DNA from: Philopedon plagiatum
Lineage: Eukaryota > Arthropoda > Insecta > Coleoptera > Curculionidae
DNA length: 64,000 nucleotides
Assembly: GCA_963971165.1 (NCBI GenBank)
Contig: OZ020189.1
Span: forward strand, 135,638,676 to 135,702,675
Reading direction: 5' to 3'
Each line of letters starts with the position of its first letter. Within the stretch, counting starts at the first letter, position 1. Under the pieces are notes generated by a model. The model was not told where the DNA came from and did not search any database. It worked only from the letters and a program-made list of their open reading frames with translations. Made by a program: the position numbers and the translations under genes. Positions 46,021-57,335 of the stretch are shown here, one piece after another.

Positions 46021-46360
46021 CAGTGACGGGTTTAGGGGGGGGCGCAGGGTGCGCTCCCCCAAAGACAAAGAAACACAACGTGTTTGGAAGCGTCTGTGCA
46101 GACAATAAGATAAGTTTATTGTGAAAAATGCTGGAATCTGTTGTAGACATTTTAACGAAAGTGATTATGAAGGTAATTTAAAGCATGAATTGTGTTCATG
46201 TCATGAATGTCAAATGTGTTTAATGCTTTTACAAACCTGCTTCAATAAAAAAAAGTTTACTGTGACAAACAATAAAATTGCTAAAAATCTCCTCGGTAAC
46301 GAATCAACAGATTTTAATCGAGAAAATATGACAGAGACTGAAAAAATGCTATTTTCTTAA
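46021..46360 (+). pseudogene. THAP-domain fragment with a possible transposon 5' end
   Basis: A terminus-like CAGTGACGGGTTTAGGGGG (46021) is followed by a GC-rich hairpin and then RVWKRLCRQ, a stop, DKFIVKNAGICCRHFNESDY and EGNLKHEL. The motif W.raC.r....n..iCs.HF...dye is the second half of the THAP zinc-coordinating DNA-binding domain, in which this C and H bind zinc. THAP domains are carried by P-element-like and Kolobok transposases. The remainder to 46360 is a Lys/Asn-rich tail without known motifs. The fragment is too short to name the element. Confidence 0.5.
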
Positions 46361-47067
46361 AAAATAATTCCTTGTTTTACCTAATGTCATAAATTTAGAT
46401 ATTTTTGTCTTGTTTAAAATAATTTTTAGCATTTTAAGATTTTTTTAAATGTGAAAAATCAAAGAATACAATAATTTTAAATAATTTACTATTTAAAGTG
46501 TAAAAAACCAAAAAAAACTATCCTAAAAACTTGTTTCCGTCACAAACATACAGATCCTATATATTCGCCGCAAAAAATATTTAACAAATTATAGGAACAA
46601 ACAAAATTCTTCTTTATACCATATTTTCGGAAGACTCTGTAGGTAAGTATACATATTTTAATAAGAATATGCCTCTAAATAAAAATTATTATTTTAATTA
46701 TTAGGCATAGTTTTATTTTATAAAATTATCTACATTTTCTGTTCACGTAAATAAATACATAGGACGCAATTGGCAGGCAATTTACCAATATCTGTTATTT
46801 TAAATTAATTTATCCCTTTATTTACATGATTATTTTAAATTATATACTTGACACATGAGCAGGAGGCAAAGTATATTGTCAGTAGAATTTATATAAAATC
46901 GCCTATAACTTAAACTCTATATTGTGCGTTACAAATTTCAAAAATAACTCACAACCTGACGTCATGCGCGAACCCGGACAAATTTGACACTTTGGTATCA
47001 TATCTTCCTTTTATTGTATCATGGGTAATACCTCATCTTTTTATGTAAATTTGACATAAAATTTTAA
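46361..47067. other. No gene seen
   Basis: AT-rich. Confidence 0.4.
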
Positions 47068-47415
47068 ACTGTCCTAACCTGCACTTTCTTACTTCTCCTA
47101 CCGAGTCAGTATAGACTGAAAATGAACTAAACAGTTTAGTAAATTTTTTAGTACAGTAGGTACTTCAAATCTTATGATGTAGTTATTATCTACTACATCT
47201 CTAGTTTGTTTCCTTATTTTTGGTTAAACATTTTATTGCACCTTCTTTATTGTTTACAAAAAATTTTAAAAACCAATTTTTTTTGAGTTGTTAATACCTT
47301 ATTTTTTGTGTGGAAATTTGACAAAGTTTTGACCTGTCCTAACCTGCACTTTCGTGCTCCTCCTACTGAGTCAGTGTAGACCGAAAAGGAACATAACAGT
47401 TTAGTGCAGATTGCA
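47068..47415. repeat. Diverged direct repeat, about 85 bp, spaced 265 bp
   Basis: CTGTCCTAACCTGCACTTTC followed by GAGTCAGT.TAGAC.GAAAA and AACAGTTTAGT occurs at 47070-47152 and 47332-47415. No product recognised. Confidence 0.75.
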
Positions 47416-48418
47416 TTACACAAAAGAACATGTAGCAAAAGTTGCCAAAAAACAAACACTTCAGTTTTGAAAGTGCAGTTTACAGCAGCACAAACAAACA
47501 AAACCTCACATTTTTAAGATACATGAGAAGATATGTGGTGGTTCGCGTACTACAGGCCTTGCAAGTTTGTTGTGTAGCACTACAGTTTTGTTTTCTTTCA
47601 TTGTTATTTATTTATTTTCTATAAGAAACCAGTTACTTTGCAAAAAAGGGTATATGGAATGACATAGGACACATAAGTGATAATACAGCCTCAAGAGCAT
47701 CCAGATTTGCTTAATGTTAAAGAGCATTGAATTATAAAAGTTATTAAGATCATTTTGTGTTTGATAATTGAAAACTATTAACTCAAACCTACATATAAGT
47801 TAGAAATTTTTACTCTAGGTTAACTTTAGATGTAATTTTAGGGTAAAACTTATTTGGAATTAAAGAAGCGAAAGAAATACGTCCAAATTTTGTGCCTCGT
47901 AACCACAATCTTGAAATTAGTTTTATAATATTTTTGTAGGATTTCAATATTTTTTATATTCTTAAGTACTTAAGTGTAAACTTTCAATTTCTCCTTCTGG
48001 CATGGCAACGGCACCGGGCAAAGTGCCAGCCGTTGCGTTGATTTTTTTAACACTTTTAGAAAAGCAAAATTCCAAAAACATTTTATTAAGTATCGAAACA
48101 CCCGAGTAAACATCATCAAACAGTAAGTTAATAAAACCATTATGCATTAGAATAAATTTATAGGCAGAATAGCTCATAAATTATAATTGTTTTTATGGAT
48201 GGAATTTTTATTTTAGCAACTGCTGTTTTAACGACAATAAAATTGACGAGTAATAATTGTCTTATACAGGGAAGTTTATCATTAACCACAGTTATAAATA
48301 CCTACGTAAAAATATGATTTCATACTTTTTGGTGCTTTTTCTTTTGTGAAGTCAATTCTTTCTTTCTTTTTAATTTACCTATTCTCCCACCCCCCTTATA
48401 TTATCGCCCCCTATTTAA
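47416..48418. other. No gene recognised
   Basis: A 71-codon minus-strand ORF (47962-48177) ends INATAGTLPGAVAMPEGEIE; it looks compositionally protein-like but I cannot place it. Confidence 0.35.
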
Positions 48419-48429
48419 GTTTGTAATGT

Positions 48430-48610
48430 CAATGTAATAGTGGATTTTCAGACCTCATTAACTCCGAAAATGACGGTTAACATTTTAAAAGAATTCCCCC
48501 CCCCCCCCTTCCCCACCGTGATTTTCTTTACATCCGTTACATAAACTTAGCTTTTCTGACCTCAATAACGACGAAAATGATCCATTAGTTAACATTTTTG
48601 GAGAAATTGG
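48430..48610. repeat. Tandem repeat, about 100 bp, two diverged units
   Basis: GACCTCATTAACTCCGAAAATGA..GGTTAACATTTT and GACCTCAATAACGACGAAAATGA..AGTTAACATTTT follow each other, separated by a run of 14 C. Confidence 0.75.
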
Positions 48611-48629
48611 CAGTCGCTCCTCAGAGAAT

Positions 48630-51054
48630 CATGAAGAAAATCCAGGATCTGATTCTTGAGCTTATTTTAAGATAAACAGTTCATATGGACATATACCCCA
48701 AAGGGCTTAGTTAATAAGATACGTGTTAAAATTTTAAAAATATATTTTTTCTTCAAAATTTCGAAGCCCTTGAAGGTACGGTATTGAAATTTGGTGCCAA
48801 TTAATTTTGCAATTAACTGCACTTTTTCGCTAAAATAAATTTTCCTTACTTTCAACAGTGGCGTGCGTGGAGATACCATTAATAATATTTTTGTAAAAAT
48901 AGTTGACACGCCACTGACTTTTTTAACTCTACATTATTGTTATAAGCTGGACAAAATTTATCTCTACTATGTTTTTGAAAAAAAATTGCGGTTCTAAAAA
49001 AGGTCAAATATTGTATAATAATATGCTATTAAAAAAATATATTTTCAAACTTCGGAAACGCTTTAAAATAGGAAAATGAATGTGCCTGTGTGTGAAAATA
49101 ATCCATTTTCTTGCATTGCATAACTCGTAGGAAGTCATTACAAGTCAAAAAAAAAAATATTTTGAATAAAATTACTAGGATAATTTAGCTACAAAAAATG
49201 TTTACTTTTCGGTATAATTTATTACAATTTAAAAAGCAGCCATTTGTCCTCAGTGAATAATGACGTCAGGAGATCATCAAAAATAAGTGTCAGTCTACAT
49301 GTTAACGTAAACTTAACCTAAAGTCGAACAGGTTTGTTTTTCTCGGAAACAGTCAAAGGGGGAGCAATCGAATTTTTTGGGTTGATAGAGGAATAGCGCA
49401 ACTATCTTCGGTAAAAAATTCAGTCATACAGGATGTTTCGTTTCGGAGCTATTAAACGTCAAAGTCGAAATTTCCGCGATTTCCGTTGCAATCGTCTACA
49501 GGTCGCAAAAGTGAATTAAATCGATGTAAATTTTCGGTGGCTGTAGAGGACCCGGAGCTTCAGAACTCTATTGAAACTGGTGAGGATCGGAAAATGGCAT
49601 GTAATTCTTTTGAATTTTTTTACTTCGAAAAATTCCATTCGTAGACCCCTCTTTGGTACCTAATAACTCGAACACAAAACGTCGGATCGAAAGACGGATT
49701 CATAAGTGAAACTTTAAAATCTCAAGTACTTTCTTTTTACCTAAACCTGAAATCACTGGAAAATGGATATATTTGGGAAAAACTGGAAATTTCGGTTTTT
49801 AACCCAACCCAACCCAACCACGCTAATGAGCAAACAGTTTTGAGGATTCCTCACGATCATCAAGTGTATCCTTATCACATGCAACGAGTTCAGGCCACGT
49901 GATTTTCCTCAACTTGTTAATGTCTGTCAGTGGTTTTTGGAAAGGTTGGCCAGAAATCCCCAATTTTTAGATGATTTCTTTTTTAGCGATGATGCTAATA
50001 ATTGTCATAATGCCGTAACAAATTTTCATAACAATCACCTTTCGAGTCAAGAAGACCCACACGCTGTTAGCGAAAGACATTTTCAGTGCCAATTTTCGTT
50101 GTACGTATGGGCAGCAATAGTTTGTAACCGACTAATAGATCCCGTATTTCTTCCCTTGCGATTAGATAGCCAAACCTATCGCAACTTTCTAGAAAATGTT
50201 CATTTTCTAGAAAGTCAATATTATTAGAAAACTTGCCATTAGCTCAGCGAGACCAGTTTTTAGAGCTCTCGCTCATTTTAGTGCCACAGCTAGAGAATAT
50301 CTAAATCCAGTGTACGGAAATCGATGGATCGATAGAGGAGTTGAAACACCTAATCAACCGTGGCCGCCAAGATCTCCAGATTTAAATGTATTGGATTTCT
50401 ATTTCTGGGGGCATTTAAAATCCCTAGTTTACAAAACTCCAGTGGAAAACCAGCTAGATCTCAGACACGGAATAATAATGGCTTGCCAAAAAATTAAAAA
50501 CACCCCAGGAATTTTTGAACGTTGTCGTCCTTCGAATGCTTGTATTTTAGCAGAAGGTGGCCACTTTCAGCAGTTTCTCTAAATCTAGTTTGTTTTGTGT
50601 TTAAATTTAGATTAACAAATAAGTTAAGTACATAGGAAAAAATTTAAACTAAATTATTTAAATAAATAATTAATTCATATCTTTTGTCCTTATTTAATTA
50701 GTAAATTAATTTTGTTCAGTTTTTGTTCGTAATGTAAAAAAGTATCATATTTAAAAAAATCAGTGGCACATCAACCATTTTTACAAAAATATTATTGATG
50801 GTATCTCCATGCAAGCGGCTGGTGGAAGTAAGAAAAACTTATTTTAACGAAAAAATGCAGTTAATTGCAAAATTAATTGACACCAAATTTCAATACCGTA
50901 TCTTAAAGGGTTTCCGAGATTTTGAAGAAAATATTATATTATTTAAAAATTTTAACACCCTATATCTTATTAACTAAGCCGTTTGGTGTATACCTCCATA
51001 TGAACTTTTTATCTTAAAATAAGCTCAGGAATCAGATCTTGGATTTTCTTCATG
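48630..51054. mobile_element. 2.4-kb Tc1/mariner-like transposon with long terminal inverted repeats
   Basis: The left arm (48630-48935) and right arm (50744-51054) are inverse over about 300 bases. They share CATGAAGAAAATCCA.GATCTG at the outer end, AGCTTATTTTAAGATAAA, CAGTTAATTGCAAAATTAATTG and ATTTCAATACCGTA, and GTCAGTGGC.TGTCAAC. The decayed transposase lies between them. Homology stops sharply outside CATGAAG on both sides. I could not confirm a TA target. Long inverted repeats are unusual for mariner but occur in some lineages. Confidence 0.85.
49833..50582 (+). pseudogene. Tc1/mariner-superfamily transposase, degraded
   Basis: The plus strand reads VLRIPHDHQVYPYHMQRVQA, a frameshift, RDFPQLVNVCQWFLERLARN, then FFFSDDANN with the first catalytic Asp, then HFQCQFSLYVWAAIVCNRLI and a segment to VHFLESQ. 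After a stop come HFSATAREYLNPVYGNRWID and PPRSPDLNVLDFYFWGHLKS, ending GGHFQQFL. The usual order is (y)HyqrVQ.L...D...R..FC.W......F...ilfSDEa.F, VW.gi, WFQQDGAPpHf...vr.yLn..FGnRWIGRgG...WPPRSPDLtplDFflWGylK. The block with the second Asp (QQDGAP) is deleted, so it is inactive. Confidence 0.85.
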
Positions 51055-51983
51055 TGGACACGCACAGCTTCTTGCCTGCATCAGCTGAAAATGTCCAATT
51101 CATGGGCGGAAAAATGCGTTCAAACGCATCTTGTGATTAGTGAATGATTGCTATTACTTGCAGTACCACTTTTTTTTGATTAGTGCGACATTTTATTTTT
51201 CGTCACACATACAATCTTGTTCAATTCGTCCAGTTTAAAACGCCGTCAACAATCAATTACGAAGTCTCTACTCTATTGCCATTAAAATTTCACCATTTTT
51301 AAACATCTTTCAAAAGTTGCTTTGTGATATTTTTAAGATATTCCCCCATTCAAAAGACGGGCTCTAAGCTCTAGACAAAACACATTTTGACGCTGACACT
51401 TCCCTTATCGAGGTGGATGATCGCGATGCCGTTAAATCCCCCAGTGTTTGCATCGCTTTACATTTTAAAGGGTCTGTTTAGACGGGTAAGCGCGAGAAAT
51501 CTGGATTTATATTATTATAAGAGGGACCCTCGAATTGTAGATAATAAACCTTTTGTACGTTGAAACGTTTTATTCGATTACCCACATGTTACACATCTTT
51601 GATTTTATGTAGTAGGTACTAAATACTTTGGAATAAAAAATGTGATTCCGGAGGAGACCAATAAAATAATTTAACTTTTTATTGATGCAATGAAGAACAA
51701 GAAAAAGCTTTCTAAATGGGGAGACATAGATTATATTTTAAGACGTTTTTCTGCGCCCGAACGTTTCGAAACTGTTTCAAAACGCAGTCAGCTGTGTCAC
51801 TTTGGTATTGAAATGGTGACGTCATAGACCAAATTGTTTCATTACGCTTTGAAAGTGTTCGGATAGATGTTTCAAAACTGGAGGGGAGAAAACTGGATTG
51901 TCACTTGTCAAAACTAACCGGCATTTGTTTATTTAAGCTCAGTAGATATGGCGGAACCTTAGTCTCAGAAGATCTGGGCGTTA
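51055..51983. other. No gene seen
   Basis: AT-rich with a moderately GC-rich patch around 51400-51500; nothing recognisable. Confidence 0.4.
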
Positions 51984-52450
51984 GCTACCAGAGTGAAGTT
52001 AGCTACCGATGGCGTTAGCTACATATGGCACTAGCTACATATGGCACTAACTACATCAGGCGCGCGCTACATTGGGCATTAACTACTTAGGCATTAGTTA
52101 CTGCTGTCTTTGGTCTTCTTAGCGACTTGGGCATGAGCTACTTAGGCCTTAACTACTTGGGTATTAATTATTTGACCTTGAACCGAATTTGTAATTGGCC
52201 AAAGCAGGTCTTTAGGCATTAGTTACCGCTGTCTTTGGTCTTCTTAGCCACTTGGGCGTGAGCTACTTAGGCCTTAACTACTTGGGTGTTAATTATTTGA
52301 CCTTGAACCAAACTCGTTAATGGCCAAAACAGGTCTTAACTACATAAGCATTAGTTATTGTCGGTCTTCTTAGCCACTCAGGCGTGAGCTGCTTAGGCCA
52401 CAACCATTTGACCCTGAACCAAATTTGACATAGGCCAAAACATCAACCTT
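51984..52450. repeat. Two-level tandem repeat built on GGC(A/G)TTAGCTAC-like words
   Basis: At the 5' side a 15-18-base word recurs: GCGTTAGCTACC, GAAGTTAGCTACC, GCGTTAGCTACAT, GCACTAGCTACAT, GCACTAACTACAT, GCATTAACTACTT. From 52094 a larger unit of about 130-140 bases recurs about three times: GGCATTAGTTAC.GCTGTCTTTGGTCTTCTTAGC, ACTTGGGC.TGAGCTACTTAGGCCTTAACTACTTGGGT, ATTATTTGACCTTGAACC, GGCCAAA.CAGGTCTT. The larger unit itself contains the short word several times. No long frame is conserved between units. Confidence 0.88.
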
Positions 52451-53178
52451 GAAAGAGAGTTGAGCTTAAACAAAACTTGATGCCCGTAAGTATTTTATTT
52501 TGACGTGTTTATTAAAAGGTTATGTATTTTAGAGGGCGGGCATCTATAATGGCAATTTGTTTCAAAGTTATGTAATTGTTATGCATTTTTAAGGTTATGC
52601 GTTTATAATGCTCAGGTGTACGATGATTGTTTCAAGATCAAATAAATATTACACGTATTGTATGACAATAAAGACGATCAGGTGTAGCCATTTTTAATTC
52701 AGCGACCAAATCGTAAACTAGTCAGACCATAGGGCAACAGTGCCTCATTTAATCTTAATACTTTGATTTTTTTAGGTTAGATATTAAGTATATGGAGCAA
52801 TGGCGCCAAATAAGGTGACGTAGTCATGACCGGGTTACTGATTTAAAGCCGTCTTTAGAGTATGTTTTAAAAAATATCAGGTATTTATTTTACTCTAGAG
52901 AGGGCGTGCGATATCGCATTAAAAGACAGAAGGGGTGGCATATTTATTAGAAATACTTAATACTAAACACTTATGCATGGTTAAGTTATAGTTTAAAAGA
53001 TGTATGAAATATAACATAAAAATACCTAATGCTAAACCCTTGACTGCTAGTTGGCTGGAATATATTTAATTAACACACACATCATGGGGCTTTACATATT
53101 AAATTTTTAACTTGAATTCTATTAGAAGATATAGGATGTGACATTTTTCTTTGAAGTATTAAAAGCTTTTTTATACAA
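52451..53178. other. No gene seen
   Basis: AT-rich, with no recognised features. Confidence 0.4.
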
Positions 53179-54105
53179 TTATGCGCTGTCATTGTTCTTT
53201 TCTTCTTCACAGCTCGGTGGTAAACTGCTACAAATATGAGAAAATTGTGTAGCTAGATCCAAGGGTGAGGGTAACATCCTGGTTGCCCCATCACTGGTAA
53301 CGATGCCTAAAAATTACAAAAAGGTACACTTTATACCTAATTACTTATAGAGGATATTTCGTGGGCATTCTTTGCGCAAACAAAATTTCAAACATAAATT
53401 AAAATTGGTAGGCAAATAGCAAACAAGTGATGTCATTATTTTACAGAAGAGAACATGTATATTTGGCGTGAAAAATACTTACAAATACATACCTCGAGTT
53501 TCCAGGAACTGCGATTTTAGAACTCCTATTCCAGATTTTCTTATAATAAAATCTATGCTGCTGTGACTGTACTGGTCTATGTTTCCATATTTTCTTTTAA
53601 TTTAGGTGACTGAAGGAATAACGGCCTTCCTTTACCAAGAAATCTAAAAGTAATGTAATATTTATTCTGTAGCTATCTATATAACACATACTGTAAACTA
53701 ATTTAAAAAAAAATCACGTTTTTATCTCTATGGTATTGTATTACATTTTGCTTGTCTGACTCTAAAACGTGCCCTAGAGGGCCCCGTCGACAGAAGCAGC
53801 TATATTAACCCTCATTCATGGGTTGAACAAAAACAACCCTTTTCTTAAAGCGATAGCCTTATTTTACAGAAGAAAACAAGTATATTTAGCGTGAACAATA
53901 TGCACTTACAAACACATACCTTGGTTTAGCTGGAACTGCAGGCTGAGGCTTCTCATTCCAGTTTAAAAAAAAAAAAATATACATCATATATGTATTTATC
54001 GTTAAATTCGTCTTGCCGAAAACTACATTTCCATACTGTCTCGGCTCTGTCTGCCCCCATTTTGAAAGATTTCTTAGGTATGCGGTGTTCAAATGAAGTT
54101 TACCT
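53179..54105 (-). CDS. Candidate spliced gene of unknown identity, with a duplicated exon
   Basis: Three exon-like segments on the minus strand. Exon-like A, 53920-54105, follows TTGTTTCAG and ends ..AAACCAAG at a GTATGTG donor, with text NTAYLRNLSKWGQTEPRQYG and WNEKPQPAVPAKP. Exon-like B, about 53503-53640, is a diverged copy ending at a GTATGTA donor (..IAVPGNSR). The last, 53179-53306, follows a pyrimidine tract and TTTTTAG, and is open for 43 codons to a stop: IVTSDGATRMLPSPLDLATQ, then FSHICSSLPPSCEEEKNNDS. The donors and intron starts of A and B are conserved in the copies. Frames between exons are ambiguous: B joins in frame to the long reading, while A joins to a shorter one (KASLPVMGQPGCYP). 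I recognise no domain. Confidence 0.35.
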
Positions 54106-54536
54106 CTGAAACAATAAAAAAATCTGTCAAGTGCAGGCTATACTTGCACAATTAGCGTTCGGCGCCGCGCGTGTGACCCTGTCACTCAGCGGCACGCAGT
54201 GAAATTTCAAAGTTGTATATCTCTGTTCCTACTACAGGAACCACACCAAATTTAGGGGTTTTAATGGTGAGCCCACTGGGATTTCTTTTGGTAAAGAAAG
54301 AAACATTTTGTAATTTGCGAAAAAGTTGAATTTTTGCTCTGACTACCCTGGGAAAAAGAGTGCGTTTAGGTATTTTATTTGTTACTTTTTCTAAACAAAT
54401 TCCACGTGTTTTTTTCTCTATGTTGTACTATGTACTATGTTATTGTATCACATTTTTTGTTTGTTCCGTTCCTTCTGGGTTTGTACGCTGTTCCTTTAGG
54501 GATTATGTAATGTATGGTACCCGTTAGTGCTCCGTT

Positions 54537-54543
54537 ATAAAAA
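54537..54543 (+). promoter_or_regulatory. TATA box of the DUF8207-like gene
   Basis: TATAAAA, with ATTCATTCAGACG 28-40 bases downstream as a likely initiator and the ATG at 54585. Confidence 0.6.
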
Positions 54544-54584
54544 CTGTTTATATTTGAAAACGGCATTATTCATTCAGACGTCGT

Positions 54585-54998
54585 ATGAGTAACATGTTGA
54601 AACGCGACATAAAATTTAAACTTCTTGCACTATCGGACGAAGATCTTTTCGGATTCAGAAAAACAGATGCTGGGTGGTTTATTGGCAACAAACTTATTGA
54701 ATTTAATGGGGATATTTTGTTGATAGATGAAGAAAAGTATACGTTAACGGATGGGTTATTGAATTTGTTAACTCATCAGCGCCCGAAGAAATATACCAGC
54801 CATGAACTGAATCAGTATAAGGAAATTCTGTTATTATCCGACGCACACAGATGTGGTTTTCTGAGGAATAGACCTATACGATCAAGTAAAAATTGGAAAT
54901 ATATAAATATTATATCCAAGTTATTTCCACCCAAAAGGAAATATAAGAAACCAGACGTGAAGAGTACATATAATCAACTAAGATGGATGCAACGTTAA
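54585..54998 (+). CDS. DUF8207-like protein associated with pPolB elements
   Basis: An intact 137-codon ORF starting MSNMLKRDIKFKLLALSDED, with a mid-region LFGFRKTDAGWFIGNKLIEF and YTLTDGLLNLLTHQRPKKYT, then SHELNQYKEILLLSDAHR, and a basic end with WKYINIISKLFPPKRKYKKP. I recognise the family labelled DUF8207: a short beta-rich front (G..f..G...i.ig....I......y..T.GL.eLLt.k.P) then D...YK.iLl.TnAHr and (Y)Kw..II.piF. It is multicopy in arthropods and other metazoans and is often found near mobile DNA; its function is unknown. The start is supported by the TATA box upstream. It converges with the polymerase gene 3.3 kb away. No stops or frameshifts, unlike most ORFs here. Confidence 0.6.
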   Translation: MSNMLKRDIKFKLLALSDEDLFGFRKTDAGWFIGNKLIEFNGDILLIDEEKYTLTDGLLNLLTHQRPKKYTSHELNQYKEILLLSDAHRCGFLRNRPIRSSKNWKYINIISKLFPPKRKYKKPDVKSTYNQLRWMQR

Positions 54999-55822
54999 TA
55001 CACCATACAAAAAGAAGATTGAAATTATTAATATATGTAGTAAACGTTTGTTTTAAAAAATTGTAATTTTCAATATGTGATATTGAAATATTTGTTAATT
55101 ATTATTATTAATTAAGTCTATTAAATGATATTTTTACAATGGATCTGAGTTTTTAGCCCTATGTTGATAAACAGTTTAATTTTCCTCACAAATATCGTTA
55201 AGTTCGTGCTTCAGGTTGCTTTTTTATCGTTTTTTACCCTTATGACTCCTCTAAATTGTTTTAAAGAAATAAAGAAAACATAACATAACCCGCGGATTAC
55301 CCCTCCTTTATGTAAAATAAAAACCCAGCCAAAAATTGATTTTGAAGAAAATTTGTCCAAAGTAATTTTTTTTTATAAAAAAGAGCTATGAAAAAGATAG
55401 TCAGGACCAAACTAACGCGAATTTTACAACTTTTTTACATTTTATATGACCAAAATGTTCAGTCTAATCAATATTTTAAGAGCTAAGGATGTGTCAGTAC
55501 GTTGTGGATCTGAAAGGTCGATATTTAGATTAACCTATATTTGAGAACGGCATTTGTTTAAATGATATTTTTACAATAAATCTGCGTTTTAAGTCCTATG
55601 TTAAACAAAAACCCTCTCCTAGCATAATAATAGCCCTCAGGGCGAAAAGAAACTTAAAGTAATAGTAAAATTTCGCTGTTCTGGAGGCTATTTTATTTTC
55701 CCAATTACGTTTAGCAATAGTTTGCTTACAAAACATATCCGTCACAGGAAAAAGCTCTCCATTATAATAATTTATATCTTTAATGAGTTTTTTATCTAAG
55801 ACACCCCACGTAGACTTCAAGT
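54999..55822. repeat. AT-rich spacer with a direct repeat
   Basis: ATGATATTTTTACAATGGATCTG (55125) followed by GCCCTATGTT recurs as ATGATATTTTTACAATAAATCTG (55562) followed by GTCCTATGTT. TATTTGAAAACGGCATT in front of the DUF8207-like ATG also recurs at 55540. A minus-strand frame (55596-55820) contains KKLIKDINYYNGELFPV, and a related DNA block lies at 56931-56990. No gene is called. Confidence 0.6.
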
Positions 55823-56120
55823 CTAAGTACTAACGTACCGTGGGCGTCTGAAGAGAAGGGAAATGTAGTCTATTGATACGGGATTTGAAGGATTGGAGGC
55901 GGGGACGGGGAGGGAAAACATCTGCAGGCAATTTGTTCCATAATCCGGATACCCTAGGTATGAACGAGGAGAGAGGTGGTCTGTTAGAGGCTTTTGTAGC
56001 TGGACAGTAAAGGGTTGCATACGTAACGCGCCTCAAGGGGAATAATACCGACACGCTTCAGGTTACAAATACGGTTAAAACACATAGCCGTCATAAACAT
56101 GTTTAAAACGTATTTTGGTA
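55823..56120 (-). pseudogene. Non-LTR retrotransposon RT, C-terminal tail
   Basis: On the minus strand the frames give TLYCPATKASNRPPLSSFIP then RVSGLWNKLPADVFPPRPRL and QSFKSRINRLHFPSL. The pattern NSFiPR..rLWNsLPadvFP....l..FK..i...l is the C-terminal end common to many arthropod non-LTR elements (jockey/R1/CR1-type). A one-base shift splits it, and nothing of the catalytic region is near. It lies between the DUF8207-like and polymerase genes, probably as an insertion into that locus. Confidence 0.8.
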
Positions 56121-57017
56121 GCTATTTTGTCTGAAGATTATTAATAACATGCCCAAGAAACGTTCGAAATTTACTAGGACCCCTACATTCTTTGTAAATA
56201 TTGTTTTCTAAAATAAACCATAAAATATCTTCAAATTTTGATTAATAATATAATGCTATTGTTAAAAAAATGTAAAGCCAGGTTTAAAGCCGATAAACCA
56301 TGTAAAAATTAAATTAAGACCAACATGGCCGCCAGGTACAAAAATGCTGCCATAAGTTTTACCGATAATTTCACATAAAATAGTGAAACTTGTGTGGATC
56401 ACGTTAGAATCTACTTAATTTAGTTATTTATATATTGCAAATAATTACCGAGAGGCAAAAAGCTATTTTTAATATAAATGAAACATAAATTTGCCTTGCG
56501 ACATACAAAAATTTAAAAATTATAAATCTACCTATATTACAAATAATATTAAAAATATTGCTGTATAAGGTAAGCCTGACTTACCAGCTTTGTGTGTGTG
56601 TGGTATTTCCTGGAGATATGTAGACCATTCCTCAAACACCTATTATGGGTACTGCATCACCTAACAAGCATGTTATTGTTTTACCAATGCTATTAAATTC
56701 TGAAGAAAGTGTCTTATGCAGAGTTTATCATTTTTCTAGAACTCCAGGCTGTAACGTACATTTATGGCTCAAAGAGTAGGTTTTCTGGTATTACCGACTG
56801 GAATCTACAACAAAACAAATAAATTATTTATTGTTTTTAGAAAAAACCTGCTGTACTAACTAATTTAACACCCAGTAGGTATTAATACAAAATTATTAAA
56901 TTTTTTTCTGAATAAAAACATATGTGCCACTGGAAAAGCTTTCCCGCTATAATAATTCAGGTATATCTTAAATGAGTTGATTATTAATGAAAACATTCAA
57001 TACCTACAGATGTCAAG
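56121..57017. other. No gene recognised
   Basis: AT-rich; contains a block at 56931-56990 similar to 55738-55797. Confidence 0.4.
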
Positions 57018-57335
57018 ATGGAAACAAAAATTATAAAAGGGCAAAAATACGGTATCAAACCTACCTTCGAGGCACGTTCTACACTCATTTTATTTATTTT
57101 ATCACGATATTTTTCCTATTTCTTGCAAGTTAAAATCCATCGTACGAACTTTTCGCTTCAAACTTTCAAACTAGCTTGGGTTCAAATCAAAATGGCACCT
57201 TCTCAGACACAATCGTATTTTTGTCGACAAACTGCTTTAACCATACGAGCGGAATTAAATAGAAAAATCATCCCAAAAGTTTCCTCAAGAAAAAACAATA
57301 ATTTCGGACCAAGTTTATGGGATATTCTCTTATAA
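57018..57335 (+). CDS. Unrecognised 105-codon ORF
   Basis: Begins METKIIKGQKYGIKPTFEAR, has a hydrophobic patch (LILFILSRYFSYFLQVK), then KMAPSQTQSYFCRQTALTIR and a basic end closing FGPSLWDILL. I know no family for it. Its only support is length in AT-rich DNA and its position between the two intact ORFs of the polymerase locus. It may be chance. Confidence 0.2.
   Translation: METKIIKGQKYGIKPTFEARSTLILFILSRYFSYFLQVKIHRTNFSLQTFKLAWVQIKMAPSQTQSYFCRQTALTIRAELNRKIIPKVSSRKNNNFGPSLWDILL

Noticed and set aside
48667..48909. Similar 60-80-codon ORFs at 48667-48909 (minus) and 50795-50977 (plus)
   Set aside because: Their similarity is explained by the inverted terminal repeats of the mariner-like element, not by a gene pair.
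51984..52450. CRISPR array
   Set aside because: Repeats are diverged, nested and without unique spacers of constant length, and the DNA is eukaryotic.
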